In this document: piece after piece, positions 1-8,516 of the stretch
Numbering within the stretch: the stretch's first letter is position 1
Layout: each line of letters starts with the position of its first letter
NCBI RefSeq assembly: GCF_029814175.1
Contig: NZ_CP122312.1
Span: 1,612,001-1,676,000 of the forward strand
DNA: 64,000 nt
Reading direction: 5' to 3'
Source of the DNA: Halospeciosus flavus
Lineage (GTDB): Archaea; Halobacteriota; Halobacteria; Halobacteriales; Halobacteriaceae
Translations under genes and position numbers: made by a program
The notes under the pieces: model-generated
Seen by the model: the letters and a program-made list of their open reading frames with translations, nothing else
Told to the model about the DNA's origin: nothing
Databases searched by the model: none

Positions 1-945
1 CTCCGCGGTCCCGTCGAGCGTGGGGATTTCGAGCGTATCGCCGAACGTGGCCTGCGGGAACGAGATTCCCGTGCGGTGGTGGAGGTCGTCGCCGTCGCGC
101 TCGAAGTCGGGGTGGTCCTCGACGGCGATCTCGACGAGCAGGTCGCCGTTGGGCGCCCCTTCGTCGCCGGGCGCTCCCTCGCGGTCCATCCGGAGCGTCT
201 GGCCCGAGCGGATGCCCGCGGGGACCTCGACGGTGAGGGTCGCCTCGCGGTTCACTTGCCCCGTGCCGTGGCAGGTCTCGCAGTTCTCGCTGTAGAGTTC
301 GCCCTCGCCGTCACACCGGGAACACTCGGTGACGGTCTGGGCCCGGCCGAGCGGCGTCTGCTGGACCTGCGTGACGCGACCCTGCCCGTTACACTCGGGA
401 CAGGTACGGACGTCGGCGTCCTCGGGGTGACCCGACCCACCACAGTCGTCGCAGCGCTCGGGCCGGCGGACGGTCATCTGCTTCTCGACGCCCTCGTAGG
501 CCTCTTCGAGGGTGATGTCGAGAGAGGTGCGGAGGTCCTGGCCGGGTTGGGGACCGCGCTGGCCGCGGCCCTGGCCCTGGCCGCCCATCCCGCCGAAGAA
601 CTGGTCGAAGATGTCTCCCATCCCGCCCTGGCCGCCCGCGCCGCCGAACGGGTTGCCCTGACCGCCCATGCCGCCGGCACCGCCGGCGCCACCCTCGAAG
701 CCGCCGTGTTTCTCGGCCTCGGTGAAGCGCTCGTGACCGAGTTGGTCGTAGGCCTCGCGCTTCTCGTCGTCGGTCAGCACCTCCTTCGCTTTCTGGATCT
801 TCTTGAATTGCTCCTCGGCGTTCTCCTCGTCGGAGACGTCCGGGTGGTACTCCTGAACCTTCTCGCGGTACGCCGACTTGATGTCGCTCTCGTCGGCGTC
901 GCGACTGACACCGAGGACGTCGTAGAAGTTCTCGCTCGTGCTCAT
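1..945 (-). CDS. dnaJ: Chaperone protein DnaJ (3' end beyond window)
   Basis: This is the Hsp40 co-chaperone that delivers unfolded proteins to DnaK and stimulates its ATPase. The first 315 residues are present, and about 70-80 C-terminal residues lie beyond the left edge. The N-terminal J domain opens MSTSENFYDVLGV and carries the HPD tripeptide in EYHPDVSD. A Gly/Phe/Met-rich linker follows. Then come four CxxCxGxG-type zinc-finger repeats (CDDCGGSG, CPECNGQG, CSRCDGEG, CETCHGTG), so it is a type I DnaJ. The ATG lies 34 bases after the dnaK stop, so the two genes are probably co-transcribed. The stop codon is not visible. Confidence 0.97.
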   Translation of the reverse strand, partial: MSTSENFYDVLGVSRDADESDIKSAYREKVQEYHPDVSDEENAEEQFKKIQKAKEVLTDDEKREAYDQLGHERFTEAEKHGGFEGGAGGAGGMGGQGNPFGGAGGQGGMGDIFDQFFGGMGGQGQGRGQRGPQPGQDLRTSLDITLEEAYEGVEKQMTVRRPERCDDCGGSGHPEDADVRTCPECNGQGRVTQVQQTPLGRAQTVTECSRCDGEGELYSENCETCHGTGQVNREATLTVEVPAGIRSGQTLRMDREGAPGDEGAPNGDLLVEIAVEDHPDFERDGDDLHHRTGISFPQATFGDTLEIPTLDGTAE

Positions 946-979
946 AGATGAAGGTGAGGTGCTGGTGGTTCGCGGCTAT

Positions 980-2911
980 TCAGTTCTGCTCGTCGTCTTC
1001 GTCGTCGACATCCTCGAAGTCGGCGTCGACGAAGTCCTCGTCGTCGGCCTGCTGGCCGGCGGCACCGGCGCCGGGACCGGCGCCTGCACCGCCCATGCCG
1101 CCCATACCGCCAGCACCGGCACCGGCGCCACCCGCGGCGCCAGCGCCCGCACCGGCCTGCTGCTGGGCCTCCTGCTGGTAGGCCTGTTTGCCGATCTCCT
1201 GGAGCGCGTCGGTCAGTTCCTCGGTCGCCTCGCGGTAGTCCTCCGCGTCGGCGTCCTCGTCTTCGAGGACCGCCTCGACGTCGTCGATGGCCGCCTCGAC
1301 GTCGCTGCGGATGTCCTCGTCGACCATCTCCTCGTTCTCTTCGAGGAGTGTCTCGGCACGCTGGACGGCGGACTCGGCCTCGTTGCGCGCCTCGATGCGC
1401 TCGCGGCGCTGCTCGTCCTCTTCGGCGTGCTGCTCGGCTTCTTCCTGCATCTCCTCGATCTCCTCGTCGGAGAGACCAGCACCACCCTCGATGGTGATGT
1501 CCTCGGAGTTACCCGAGCCCTGGTCCTCGGCCTCGACGCTGACGATGCCGTCGGCGTCGATGCTGAAGGAGACCTCGATCTGCGGGGTTCCGGCGGGCGC
1601 CGGCGGGATGCCGGTGAGCTGGAAGGCGCCCAGGAGTTCGTTCTCCTCGGCGATCTCGCGTTCACCCTGGAAGACGCGAATCTGGACGGAGGTCTGGTTG
1701 TCGGCGGCGGTGGTGAACACCTTGGAGGCCTCCGTCGGGATGGTCGTGTTCTTCTCGATGAGGCGCTCGAAGAGACCGCCCTTGACCTCGATACCGAGGC
1801 TGAGGGGCGTCACGTCGAGGAGGACGACGTCGTCGACCTCACCGGAGAGGACGCCACCCTGGACCGCGGCACCGAGCGCGACGGCCTCGTCGGGGTTGAC
1901 GGACTTCTTCGGTTCCTGGCCGGCGAGTTCCTCGACCTTCTCCTGCACCTGGGGCATCCGGGTCGACCCGCCGACGAGGACGACGTCGTCGATGTCGTCG
2001 GTCGTGAGTTCGGCGTCGTCGAGGGCCTGCTCCGTCGGGCCGACCGTCCGCTCGATGAGGTCCGCGGTCAGGGACTCGAACTTCGCACGCGTGATGTCCT
2101 GTTCGAGGTGGACCGGTCCCTCGTCGGTCGCCGTGACGAACGGGAGGTTGACGGTCGTCTCCTTTCGACTGCTGAGTTCGATCTTCGCCTCCTCGGCGGC
2201 GTCCTTCAGGCGCTGGAGGGCCTGTCGGTCGTCGCGGAGGTCGATGCCGTGTTCGTCCTCGAACTCGTCGGCGAGGTAGTCGATGATGGCCTGGTCCCAG
2301 TCGTCGCCACCGAGGTCGTTGTCACCGTTCGTGGCGATGACCTCGTGGTGGCCGTCGGCGATTTCGAGGATGGAGACGTCGAACGTCCCGCCACCGAGGT
2401 CGTAGACGAGGACGGTGTTCTCGCCCTCCTCGTCGAGGCCGTAGGCCATCGACGCGGCCGTCGGTTCGTTGACGATGCGTTCGACCTCGAAGCCGGCGAT
2501 CTGACCGGCGTCCTTCGTCGCCTGCCGCTGGCGGTCGTTGAAGTACGCCGGGACGGTGATGACCGCCTTCTCGACGTCGTCGCCGAGGTACTCTTCGGCG
2601 TCGCGCTTGATCTTCTGGAGGATGCGTGCCGAGATCTCCTCGGGCGTGTACTCTTCGTCGCCGAGTTCGACGGTGTAGTCCTGTTCGCCCATGTGGCGCT
2701 TGATGGACTGGACCGTCTGCTCGGGGTTCTGGACTGCCTGGTTCTTCGCAGGCTTGCCCACGAGGAGTTCGCCGTCGTCGTAGGCGACGACGGAGGGCGT
2801 CGTCCGGTCGCCCTCCTCGTTGGTCACGATTTCGGGCTCGCCGCCCTCCATCACTGCGAACGCACTGTTGGTGGTACCGAGGTCGATACCGAGAACTTTC
2901 TCGCTCGCCAT
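980..2911 (-). CDS. dnaK: Chaperone protein DnaK (Hsp70)
   Basis: Cytosolic Hsp70 chaperone of 643 residues, a normal length. The ATPase domain starts [13 protein letters not shown] and includes the phosphate-2 segment [12 protein letters not shown]. The linker region [13 protein letters not shown] leads into the substrate-binding domain. The C-terminus is a Gly/Ala/Met-rich stretch ending in an acidic tail (DDEDDEQN), typical of halophilic DnaK. The start codon is an ATG with a TATA-like box about 30 bases upstream. It lies between grpE (upstream, own promoter) and dnaJ (downstream), which form the complete DnaK-DnaJ-GrpE machine. Archaea are thought to have acquired this set from bacteria. 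Confidence 0.98.
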   Translation of the reverse strand: MASEKVLGIDLGTTNSAFAVMEGGEPEIVTNEEGDRTTPSVVAYDDGELLVGKPAKNQAVQNPEQTVQSIKRHMGEQDYTVELGDEEYTPEEISARILQKIKRDAEEYLGDDVEKAVITVPAYFNDRQRQATKDAGQIAGFEVERIVNEPTAASMAYGLDEEGENTVLVYDLGGGTFDVSILEIADGHHEVIATNGDNDLGGDDWDQAIIDYLADEFEDEHGIDLRDDRQALQRLKDAAEEAKIELSSRKETTVNLPFVTATDEGPVHLEQDITRAKFESLTADLIERTVGPTEQALDDAELTTDDIDDVVLVGGSTRMPQVQEKVEELAGQEPKKSVNPDEAVALGAAVQGGVLSGEVDDVVLLDVTPLSLGIEVKGGLFERLIEKNTTIPTEASKVFTTAADNQTSVQIRVFQGEREIAEENELLGAFQLTGIPPAPAGTPQIEVSFSIDADGIVSVEAEDQGSGNSEDITIEGGAGLSDEEIEEMQEEAEQHAEEDEQRRERIEARNEAESAVQRAETLLEENEEMVDEDIRSDVEAAIDDVEAVLEDEDADAEDYREATEELTDALQEIGKQAYQQEAQQQAGAGAGAAGGAGAGAGGMGGMGGAGAGPGAGAAGQQADDEDFVDADFEDVDDEDDEQN

Positions 2912-2937
2912 TGTTGGCCAATAGTAAGCCGCCGTTC

Positions 2938-2950
2938 CTGTTTAAAGCTT
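2938..2950 (-). promoter_or_regulatory. Probable dnaK promoter (TATA box)
   Basis: An A/T island (TTTAAAG at 2941-2947) stands out from the GC-rich surroundings. It lies 30-36 bases before the dnaK ATG. This fits an archaeal TATA box giving a very short or absent leader. No heat-shock regulator site could be identified. Confidence 0.6.
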
Positions 2951-3081
2951 GCTAGTGAAGGATGCCCACGCGAAACGGCGTGTCGACGCCTTCGTGCGGT
3001 TTTCGGAAATCGAGACCCAACTGGGCACAGCATATATGGTGTACCGCAATCACACCGCTCCGCCGTCCCCGGGTCGGCCGG

Positions 3082-3717
3082 CTACTCGCCGCCCGCGCTG
3101 ACCGTGACCTGTGCCTCGCGGAGGACCTTCCCACCCATCTCGTAGCCGGGGCGATAGAGGTCGACGACGGTCCCCTCGGGTCGCTCGCTCTCCTGGCGCA
3201 TCATGACCTCGTGACGCGTCGGGTCGACCTCGTCGCCGGGGTCGGGCGCGACCATCTCGACGCCCTCGCCCTCCAGCACGTGGTCGAACTCCTTCTTCGT
3301 GAGTTCGACTCCTTCGCGGAGACTCTCGACGTCGCCGGACTCCTCTTCGAGCGCGCGCCGGAGGTTGTCGTGGACGTCGAGGAGGTCCTCGACGAGGTCC
3401 TCGGTCGCGCGCTCGCGGATGTCCTCCTGCTTCTGCTTCGCGCGCTTCTTGTAGTTCTGGAAGTCGGCCTGCGTGCGCTGGAGGCGCTCGGTCAGGGACT
3501 CGACCTCTTCTTCTTTCTCCTCGACCTGTGCGGCGAGTTCGTCCCGTTCGGCCCGGAGCGCCTCGACCTCGGCGGCGAGTTCCTCGTCGTACTCGCCGAC
3601 CCGCTCGGCGAGCGTCGGCTCGGGGACGGTCTCGTTTTCGGTCTCCTCGGCGTCCGATGCGTCCGCGTCGGCGGCCGACTCTCGGTCCTCGACGGCCTGC
3701 TCGGCGTCGTCGGTCAT
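3082..3717 (-). CDS. grpE: Nucleotide exchange factor GrpE
   Basis: GrpE releases ADP from DnaK. It has 211 residues: an acidic, low-complexity N-terminus (about residues 1-45), a long coiled coil with heptads (EVEALRAERDELAAQVEEK and onward), then the conserved GrpE core with ADFQNYKKRAKQKQ and the C-terminal beta domain with RPEGTVVDLYRPGYEM. The ATG at 3717 is chosen over the much longer open frame upstream. GrpE proteins begin with such an acidic tail, and a TATA-like box lies 24-31 bases upstream. It is followed by dnaK and dnaJ on the same strand. Confidence 0.95.
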   Translation of the reverse strand: MTDDAEQAVEDRESAADADASDAEETENETVPEPTLAERVGEYDEELAAEVEALRAERDELAAQVEEKEEEVESLTERLQRTQADFQNYKKRAKQKQEDIRERATEDLVEDLLDVHDNLRRALEEESGDVESLREGVELTKKEFDHVLEGEGVEMVAPDPGDEVDPTRHEVMMRQESERPEGTVVDLYRPGYEMGGKVLREAQVTVSAGGE

Positions 3718-3740
3718 GGGAGAGAAAAACCACTTCTCGG

Positions 3741-3748
3741 GTATAAGG
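3741..3748 (-). promoter_or_regulatory. Probable grpE promoter (TATA box)
   Basis: The plus-strand sequence gtataagg reads CCTTATAC on the grpE strand. It lies 24-31 bases before the grpE ATG, as expected for leaderless transcription. It also supports ATG 3717 as the true start. Confidence 0.55.
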
Positions 3749-3805
3749 ATTTCAGAACCGCTCGGACGGCGCCACACTCTTCTCGGCCCCCGTCGACGTA
3801 CCGAC

Positions 3806-4251
3806 ATGGACGTCGACACCGACCGTCTCTGGGAGCGCCACGCCAACCCGAAGAGCGGTGGTCCCGCGCCGCGCTCACGCCGCTGCTCGTCTACGCCATC
3901 TACACCCGGCGCTGGCGACTCCTCGTCGCCGCGCTCGTCTTCGCCGTCGTCAACCCGGTCCTCTTCTCGCCGCCCGCCGACGAGTCGGCGTGGATGACCC
4001 GCGTCGTCTACGCCGAGGAAGCGTGGACCGCAGCGGGACGTCCGCTGTTCGGCGCCGGCTACCCCGAGGCGCTCAACGCGCTCAACGTCCCGACGTTCGG
4101 CTACGCCCTCTACGCGGCCGCCCGCCGGAAACCACGCCGTGCCGCGCTCGCGACGGCCGTCTCGATGGCACTGAAGTTCTGGTTCGTCGGGGCACTCGTC
4201 CGGTGGTACGACGACGAGCGCGTGGACGCGAGCGAACGCGCCGACGCGTAG
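3806..4251 (+). pseudogene. Frameshifted small membrane protein (DUF6653-like)
   Basis: Two reading frames join to make one protein. From ATG 3806 the frame reads MDVDTDRLWERHANPKSG. At 3857-3858 the homology moves to the next frame, which continues WSRAALTPLLVYAIYTRRW through a hydrophobic stretch and NPVLFSPPADESAWMTRVV to the TAG at 4251. Adding one G in the short G run there gives a continuous protein of about 148 residues. From memory, the pattern WERHANPxSGWTR...NPxLFPPP belongs to the haloarchaeal DUF6653 family of small membrane proteins of unknown function. The break is either a real inactivating mutation or a one-base assembly error. Confidence 0.6.
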
Positions 4252-4277
4252 GTTCAAACTAGGTAGCGAGGCGGATT

Positions 4278-4299
4278 CCCCGCGCCACCGTGCGCGGGG
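4278..4299. repeat. Perfect palindrome, possible IS200/IS605-type remnant end
   Basis: CCCCGCGC at 4278-4285 and GCGCGGGG at 4292-4299 form an 8-bp stem with a 6-base loop. It is preceded by GGATT, in the gap between the frameshifted gene and the XPB gene. Right ends of haloarchaeal IS200/IS605 (IS1341-type) elements often carry a similar GGATTCCCCGCG hairpin. No tnpA or tnpB coding sequence is present, so this is at most a remnant. A terminator for the upstream gene is the plain alternative. Confidence 0.35.
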
Positions 4300-4477
4300 C
4301 CGTTGACACGGGAAGCCGAAGCCACCACGGTGTGTGACGTGACGACCGGTCGGTGGCGACTCGCTCGGCCGGTGCGGTCCACCGCCACCGACGACGAGGG
4401 GCAACGACCACCCTCCGGACCGCCTGTAAGCCACGAAGTGAAGAGGCATTTATCCCCGCAGTGCCTACGCCGCGCCA

Positions 4478-5827
4478 GTGACGGTCACGCTCCGCTACGA
4501 GGACGGGACGATTCGGGTCGAAGGCGCCGAGCGCCACGGCGTCGACCTGCCGGGCGCCGAGTACGACGAGCGCACGGACTCGGACCGCGCCCCCGCCCAC
4601 CGCTACGCCGCGCTCCGCTCGTTGCTCGACGCTCGCGGCGTCCCGGTCGACGACCACGTCCTCGCCTTCGAACGTGGCTCTCTCGCTCTCGACTCAGAGT
4701 ACGAACTCCGCGACTACCAGCGTGACGCCCTCGACGCGTGGCAGGGCAACGGCCGCCGCGGCGTCGTCGAACTCCCCACCGGGAGTGGCAAGACGGTCAT
4801 CGGTGTGAAGGCCATCGAGCGCGTCGGCGACCCCGCGCTCGTCGTCGTCCCGACCATCGACCTCCTGACCCAGTGGCGCGAGGAACTCGAAGCCGAGTTC
4901 GACGTCCCCGTCGGACAACTCGGCGGCGGCGAGCAGCGCGTCGAACCCATCACGGTCTCGACCTACGACTCGGCCTACCTCCGCGCCGACGAACTCGGCG
5001 ACCGCTTCGGCCTCGTCGTCTTCGACGAGGTTCACCACCTCGGCGGCGAGGGGTACCGCGACGTCGCACGGCTGTTCGCCGCGCCCGCACGGCTCGGACT
5101 CACGGCCACGTTCGAGCGACCGGACGACGCCCACGAAGTCGTCGCGGACCTCGTCGGCGACGTCGTCTACCGCCTCGACGTGGACGAACTCGCCGGCGAG
5201 CACCTCGCCGACTACGACGTGAAGCGCCTCGAAGTCCCACTCACGGACGAAGAGCGCCGCGAGTACGAGGAGGTCCAGCAGACGTTCGTCGACTACCTCC
5301 GGCAGTCGGGTATCTCGATGAACCGCGGGAGCGACTACCAGGAGTTAGTCAAGCGCTCCGGTTCGGACCCACGCGCCCGCGAAGCACTCCTCGCGAAGCA
5401 GCGCGCCCGCGAGATCGTCCAGGAGAGCGAGAACAAGGTCCGCCACCTCGCGGACATCCTCGAACGCCACCGTGACGACCGGATCATCGTCTTCACCGCC
5501 TCCACCGACCTCGTCTACCGCGTCTCCGAGCGGTTCCTGATTCCGGCCATCACGCACGAGACCGGCGCGAAAGAGCGCCGCGAGGTCCTCGGGAACTTCC
5601 GCGACGGGGACTACTCGTGGGTGGTGACCGCGAACGTCCTCGACGAGGGCGTCGACGTCCCCGACGCGAACGTCGCGGTCATCATCGCCGGCAGCGGGAG
5701 CGAACGCGAGTTCACCCAGCGACTCGGTCGCGTCCTCCGCCCGAAAGAGGACGGGTCGCGCGCGCTGCTCTACGAACTCGTCAGCGAGGACACCGCCGAG
5801 GAGCGCGTCGCCGAGCGCCGGCGGTAG
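4478..5827 (+). CDS. XPB-like (Rad25) DNA helicase
   Basis: Superfamily 2 helicase of 449 residues, of the archaeal XPB/ERCC3 family, implicated in DNA repair. Visible motifs are Q-like LRDYQRDALDAW (about 77-88), Walker A TGSGKT (101-106), DEVH box (183-186), motif III LTATFERPD, motif IV VFTAST and motif VI QRLGRVLRP near the end. An N-terminal damage-recognition-like region of about 75 residues precedes the helicase core. The start is a GTG, with TTTAT about 28 bases upstream. The nuclease partner Bax1 is encoded 450 bases downstream on the same strand, with a small lipoprotein gene between on the other strand. Confidence 0.93.
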   Translation: MTVTLRYEDGTIRVEGAERHGVDLPGAEYDERTDSDRAPAHRYAALRSLLDARGVPVDDHVLAFERGSLALDSEYELRDYQRDALDAWQGNGRRGVVELPTGSGKTVIGVKAIERVGDPALVVVPTIDLLTQWREELEAEFDVPVGQLGGGEQRVEPITVSTYDSAYLRADELGDRFGLVVFDEVHHLGGEGYRDVARLFAAPARLGLTATFERPDDAHEVVADLVGDVVYRLDVDELAGEHLADYDVKRLEVPLTDEERREYEEVQQTFVDYLRQSGISMNRGSDYQELVKRSGSDPRAREALLAKQRAREIVQESENKVRHLADILERHRDDRIIVFTASTDLVYRVSERFLIPAITHETGAKERREVLGNFRDGDYSWVVTANVLDEGVDVPDANVAVIIAGSGSEREFTQRLGRVLRPKEDGSRALLYELVSEDTAEERVAERRR

Positions 5828-5832
5828 CCGAC

Positions 5833-6201
5833 TCAGTCCCGCCGGACGTCCGCGGACATGCTCAGACTCCCCTTCACGGCCTCGTCGTAGGGGACGTCGA
5901 ACTCGACGCGGAACGTGTCGGTCTGGTGGGCGTCGAGCGTTATCTCCCGGTCGCGGACGAGCGACCCGTCCTCCATCTTCGCCGTGACGTAGAGCGTCGT
6001 CGTCACGGGGTGGTCGGCGACGTTCGAGACGACGACCTCCGCGACCAGCGGGCCGCCGGAGTTCGGCGGGATGTTCGTCTGCTGGACGCGAACCGGGTTC
6101 TCCTCGCCGCCGAGTCCGAGACAGCCGGCGAGACCGCCGAGTCCGGCGACCGAGGCGCCGACTGCGCCGCGGCGGAGGAGCGTCCGTCGAGTCGGGTTCA
6201 T
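5833..6201 (-). CDS. Tat-exported lipoprotein, FxLYD-like
   Basis: A 122-residue predicted lipoprotein. The N-terminus has twin arginines (TRRTLLRRG), a short hydrophobic stretch and a lipobox-like LAGC, so it should be Tat-exported and lipid-anchored at Cys27. The mature part looks like a single beta-sandwich (PLVAEVVVSNVADHPVTTTLYVTAKMEDGS split by polar turns), as in FxLYD-type extracellular modules. No catalytic motif is seen. It lies between the XPB and Bax1 genes on the opposite strand, with its stop 6 bases from that of XPB. Nothing suggests a role in repair. Confidence 0.8.
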   Translation of the reverse strand: MNPTRRTLLRRGAVGASVAGLGGLAGCLGLGGEENPVRVQQTNIPPNSGGPLVAEVVVSNVADHPVTTTLYVTAKMEDGSLVRDREITLDAHQTDTFRVEFDVPYDEAVKGSLSMSADVRRD

Positions 6202-6273
6202 GTCCCGTCGTCGGGAGGCGACGGAGAAGAGTCTTCTGTCAGCCTTTTATTCACCCACCCCCTACGCGGAGGC

Positions 6274-7785
6274 GTGCTCACCAAGGACCTGCTCCGGGTG
6301 TCGCGGGCCGGTGGCGGCTTCCACCCGCAGTTCACCGACAACGTCGCCCTCGCCGAGCGCGTCCTCGGGGTCTACCGCGACCACGTCGGCGAGGAACGAG
6401 GCGTCCTCGACGAGGCCCTCGAGTCCGTCGAGCGCGACGCCGACGACTTCAAACTCGCCCGTGGCTTCGCCAAACTCCTCGACCGCGAGGCGGTCTTCGA
6501 GACGGCGAGCGCGGTCGACCCGCTTCGTGCCCGTCGGGCCGCCTTCGCCGCCGCCGAGGAGGTCGGCGTCGTCACCGAGACCGAGCGCGCCGAGGCCCTC
6601 GACGCGGCCGCCGACTCGCTCGGCGACGAGGTGGCCGCCCGGGACGTCGCCGACGCCCTCTACGCCGACCGCGAGGTCCGACAGGTCCTGACCGACTTCG
6701 ACCCGCGCTGGGACGCCGAGGCGCTCGTCGCCCAATACAACCTCTCGCTGGCGCAGACCGCGCTCTTCGACGCGACGGAGGTCCGCGTCCGGACGACGGA
6801 CCCCCGCGCGCTCGTCAGTCGGATCAAGCGCCTCGGCCTCCTCTACGAGATTCATCGGACGGACGACGAGACCGAGGCACGAGAGGTCGTCCTCACCGGC
6901 CCGGACGCGCTCTTCCGTCGGAGTCGCCGCTACGGTACGCGCTTCGCCCGCCTCCTCCGAACGGTCGCGCAGGCCAACGAGTGGACGCTCGAAGCCACCA
7001 TCGACGACCGGGGGACCGACCGGACGATGCGCCTCTCCGAGTCGGACCCAGTCCGCGTCCCCGGCGTCGACCCCGTGACCGACGTCTCCTACGACAGCGG
7101 CGTCGAGCGGGAGTTCGCGGCGCGCTTCGAGGCGCTGAACCTCGACTGGGAACTCGTGCGAGAGCCCTCGGTCCTCGACGCCGGCGACCGACTGATGATC
7201 CCGGACTTCGCCTTCGACTACCTGCACGCCGACTTCCGCGTGTACTTCGAGGTGATGGGCTTCTGGACGCCCGAGTACGTCGAGAAGAAACTCGCCCAAC
7301 TCGACGACTTGGAGGACGTCGACATGCTCGTCGCCGTCGACGAGTCGCTGGGCGTCGGCGAAGAGATCGAGGCCCGCGACCACCGCGTCGTCACCTACTC
7401 GGGGTCGATTCGGACCAAGGACGTCGTCGACGAACTCCGTGAGTACGAGGCGGACCTCGTGGCCGCGAGCGCCGACGCCGTCCCCGACGAACTCGCGCCC
7501 GACGCGGACGTCGTGACACTCGACGACCTCGCTGCAGAGTACGGCGTCGCGGTCGAAGCCGTCGAGGACAAAGTCTTCCCCGACCACCGTCTCGTCGGCC
7601 GGACGCTCGTGCGCCCCGCCGTCCTCGACGCCCTCCGCGAGGAACTCGACGCCGGGATGACGCTCTCGGCGGCCGAAGACGTCCTCGGCGAACGCGGGAT
7701 TTCGGACGCCAGCGCCGCCCTCTCCGAACTCGGCTACCGGGTCGAGTGGGAGGGACTCGGCGGCGGGACGGTGCGGGAGAAGTAA
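6274..7785 (+). CDS. Bax1-like nuclease, XPB partner (DUF790)
   Basis: Bax1 (Binds archaeal XPB, DUF790) is a structure-specific endonuclease that works with archaeal XPB in repair. This one has 503 residues. The C-terminal half carries a PD-(D/E)xK-like nuclease core: IPDFAFDY with Asp311, then VYFEVMGFW with Glu326, followed by the lysines of VEKKL. Start GTG 6274 gives the family N-terminus MLTKDLLRVSRAGGGFHPQF, and TTTTAT lies about 28 bases before it. A longer upstream open frame overlaps the XPB gene and is not used. The pairing with XPB is the usual archaeal arrangement, although a lipoprotein gene interrupts it here. Confidence 0.9.
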   Translation: MLTKDLLRVSRAGGGFHPQFTDNVALAERVLGVYRDHVGEERGVLDEALESVERDADDFKLARGFAKLLDREAVFETASAVDPLRARRAAFAAAEEVGVVTETERAEALDAAADSLGDEVAARDVADALYADREVRQVLTDFDPRWDAEALVAQYNLSLAQTALFDATEVRVRTTDPRALVSRIKRLGLLYEIHRTDDETEAREVVLTGPDALFRRSRRYGTRFARLLRTVAQANEWTLEATIDDRGTDRTMRLSESDPVRVPGVDPVTDVSYDSGVEREFAARFEALNLDWELVREPSVLDAGDRLMIPDFAFDYLHADFRVYFEVMGFWTPEYVEKKLAQLDDLEDVDMLVAVDESLGVGEEIEARDHRVVTYSGSIRTKDVVDELREYEADLVAASADAVPDELAPDADVVTLDDLAAEYGVAVEAVEDKVFPDHRLVGRTLVRPAVLDALREELDAGMTLSAAEDVLGERGISDASAALSELGYRVEWEGLGGGTVREK

Positions 7786-7796
7786 CACCCTAATTC

Positions 7797-7859
7797 GGTT
7801 GTCCTGAGTTAGACAACCACGTCTGGTTGTTTCTTCAGGGACAATCTATTTCGGTTGTC
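7797..7859 (+). promoter_or_regulatory. Repeat-rich operator/promoter of the satD-like gene
   Basis: The hexamer GTTGTC and its complement recur here. GGTTGTC (7797-7803) faces GACAACC (7812-7818), giving a perfect 7-bp inverted repeat with an 8-base spacer. A partial copy GGTTGT follows at 7825-7830. GACAA (7840-7844) and TTGTC (7855-7859) form a second inverted repeat. A TATA-like tctattt sits at about 7845-7851, some 27-33 bases before the ATG, inside the second repeat. A protein bound there would block or recruit the basal machinery. Confidence 0.6.
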
Positions 7860-7877
7860 GTCGAGAATCAGCGAGCG

Positions 7878-8516
7878 ATGCGAGAACTGTACGTCGTGCT
7901 CGGTGACGTCGTCCGGTCGCGCGCAGTCGACGACCGGGAGGCGTTTCGCGAGCGACTGGAGACGGCCTGCGAGGACGCGAACGACGTCACCGAGGGGGTC
8001 GTCGCACCATTCTCGGTATTGAAGGGAATCGACGAGATCGGCGGTGTCCTCGACCGGGCCAGCGACGTCTACCGTATCGCCCGTTCGGTCGCGACGCAAC
8101 TCCGTCCCCACCGCATCCGTCTCGCCGTCGCCCGCGGAACGGTCGACGTCGGTCTAGAGACCGGCGACGTCGCGCGAATGGACGGTGGGGCGTTTCACGA
8201 GGCGTCGGATCTCCTCGAACGGGTCGAGCGCGAAGGGTTGTACTTCGACCTTCGGACCGGTCGGCGGAGTCTCGACACCTCGGTCGCCGACGTGGTCAAC
8301 CTCCTGCTCGAACAACGCCACGAGTGGACCGACCGCCAGCGGGAGGTGGCCGAGCGGTACCGCGAACTCGGGGCGCAGCAGGCCGTCGCCGACGAACTCG
8401 ACGTCTCCCAGCAGGCGGTGTCCCGCACGCTCCAACAGGCGTCGTGGCCGCTCGTCTCGACCGTCGAGGAGCGCCTCCAGCGAACGCTCGACACCGCGTA
8501 CGGGGTGGGAGCGTGA
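7878..8516 (+). CDS. SatD-family protein with C-terminal HTH
   Basis: A 212-residue protein of the SatD type. The N-terminus MRELYVVLGDVVRSRAVDDR resembles the SatD start, which is often xxIIGDIxxSRxxxDR. The middle (residues 40-135) keeps the family pattern APFSVLKGIDEIGGVL and MDGGAFHEASDLL. Residues 153-187 form a helix-turn-helix with candidate recognition helix SQQAVSRTLQQ. SatD function is poorly understood, and DNA binding is inferred from the HTH. It overlaps the next membrane-protein gene by one base (TGATG), so the two are translationally coupled. The promoter carries several GGTTGTC repeats that could be autoregulatory sites. Confidence 0.8.
   Translation: MRELYVVLGDVVRSRAVDDREAFRERLETACEDANDVTEGVVAPFSVLKGIDEIGGVLDRASDVYRIARSVATQLRPHRIRLAVARGTVDVGLETGDVARMDGGAFHEASDLLERVEREGLYFDLRTGRRSLDTSVADVVNLLLEQRHEWTDRQREVAERYRELGAQQAVADELDVSQQAVSRTLQQASWPLVSTVEERLQRTLDTAYGVGA

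Noticed and set aside
938..3145. Long plus-strand open frame opposite dnaK
   Set aside because: It is antisense to the clear dnaK gene. GC-rich DNA gives long antisense frames, and its product is repetitive Val/Leu/Asp/Arg without motifs.
3082..4449. A 455-residue N-terminally extended GrpE
   Set aside because: The extra 244 residues are low-complexity shadow sequence over the broken membrane-protein gene. The TATA box and family N-terminus support ATG 3717.
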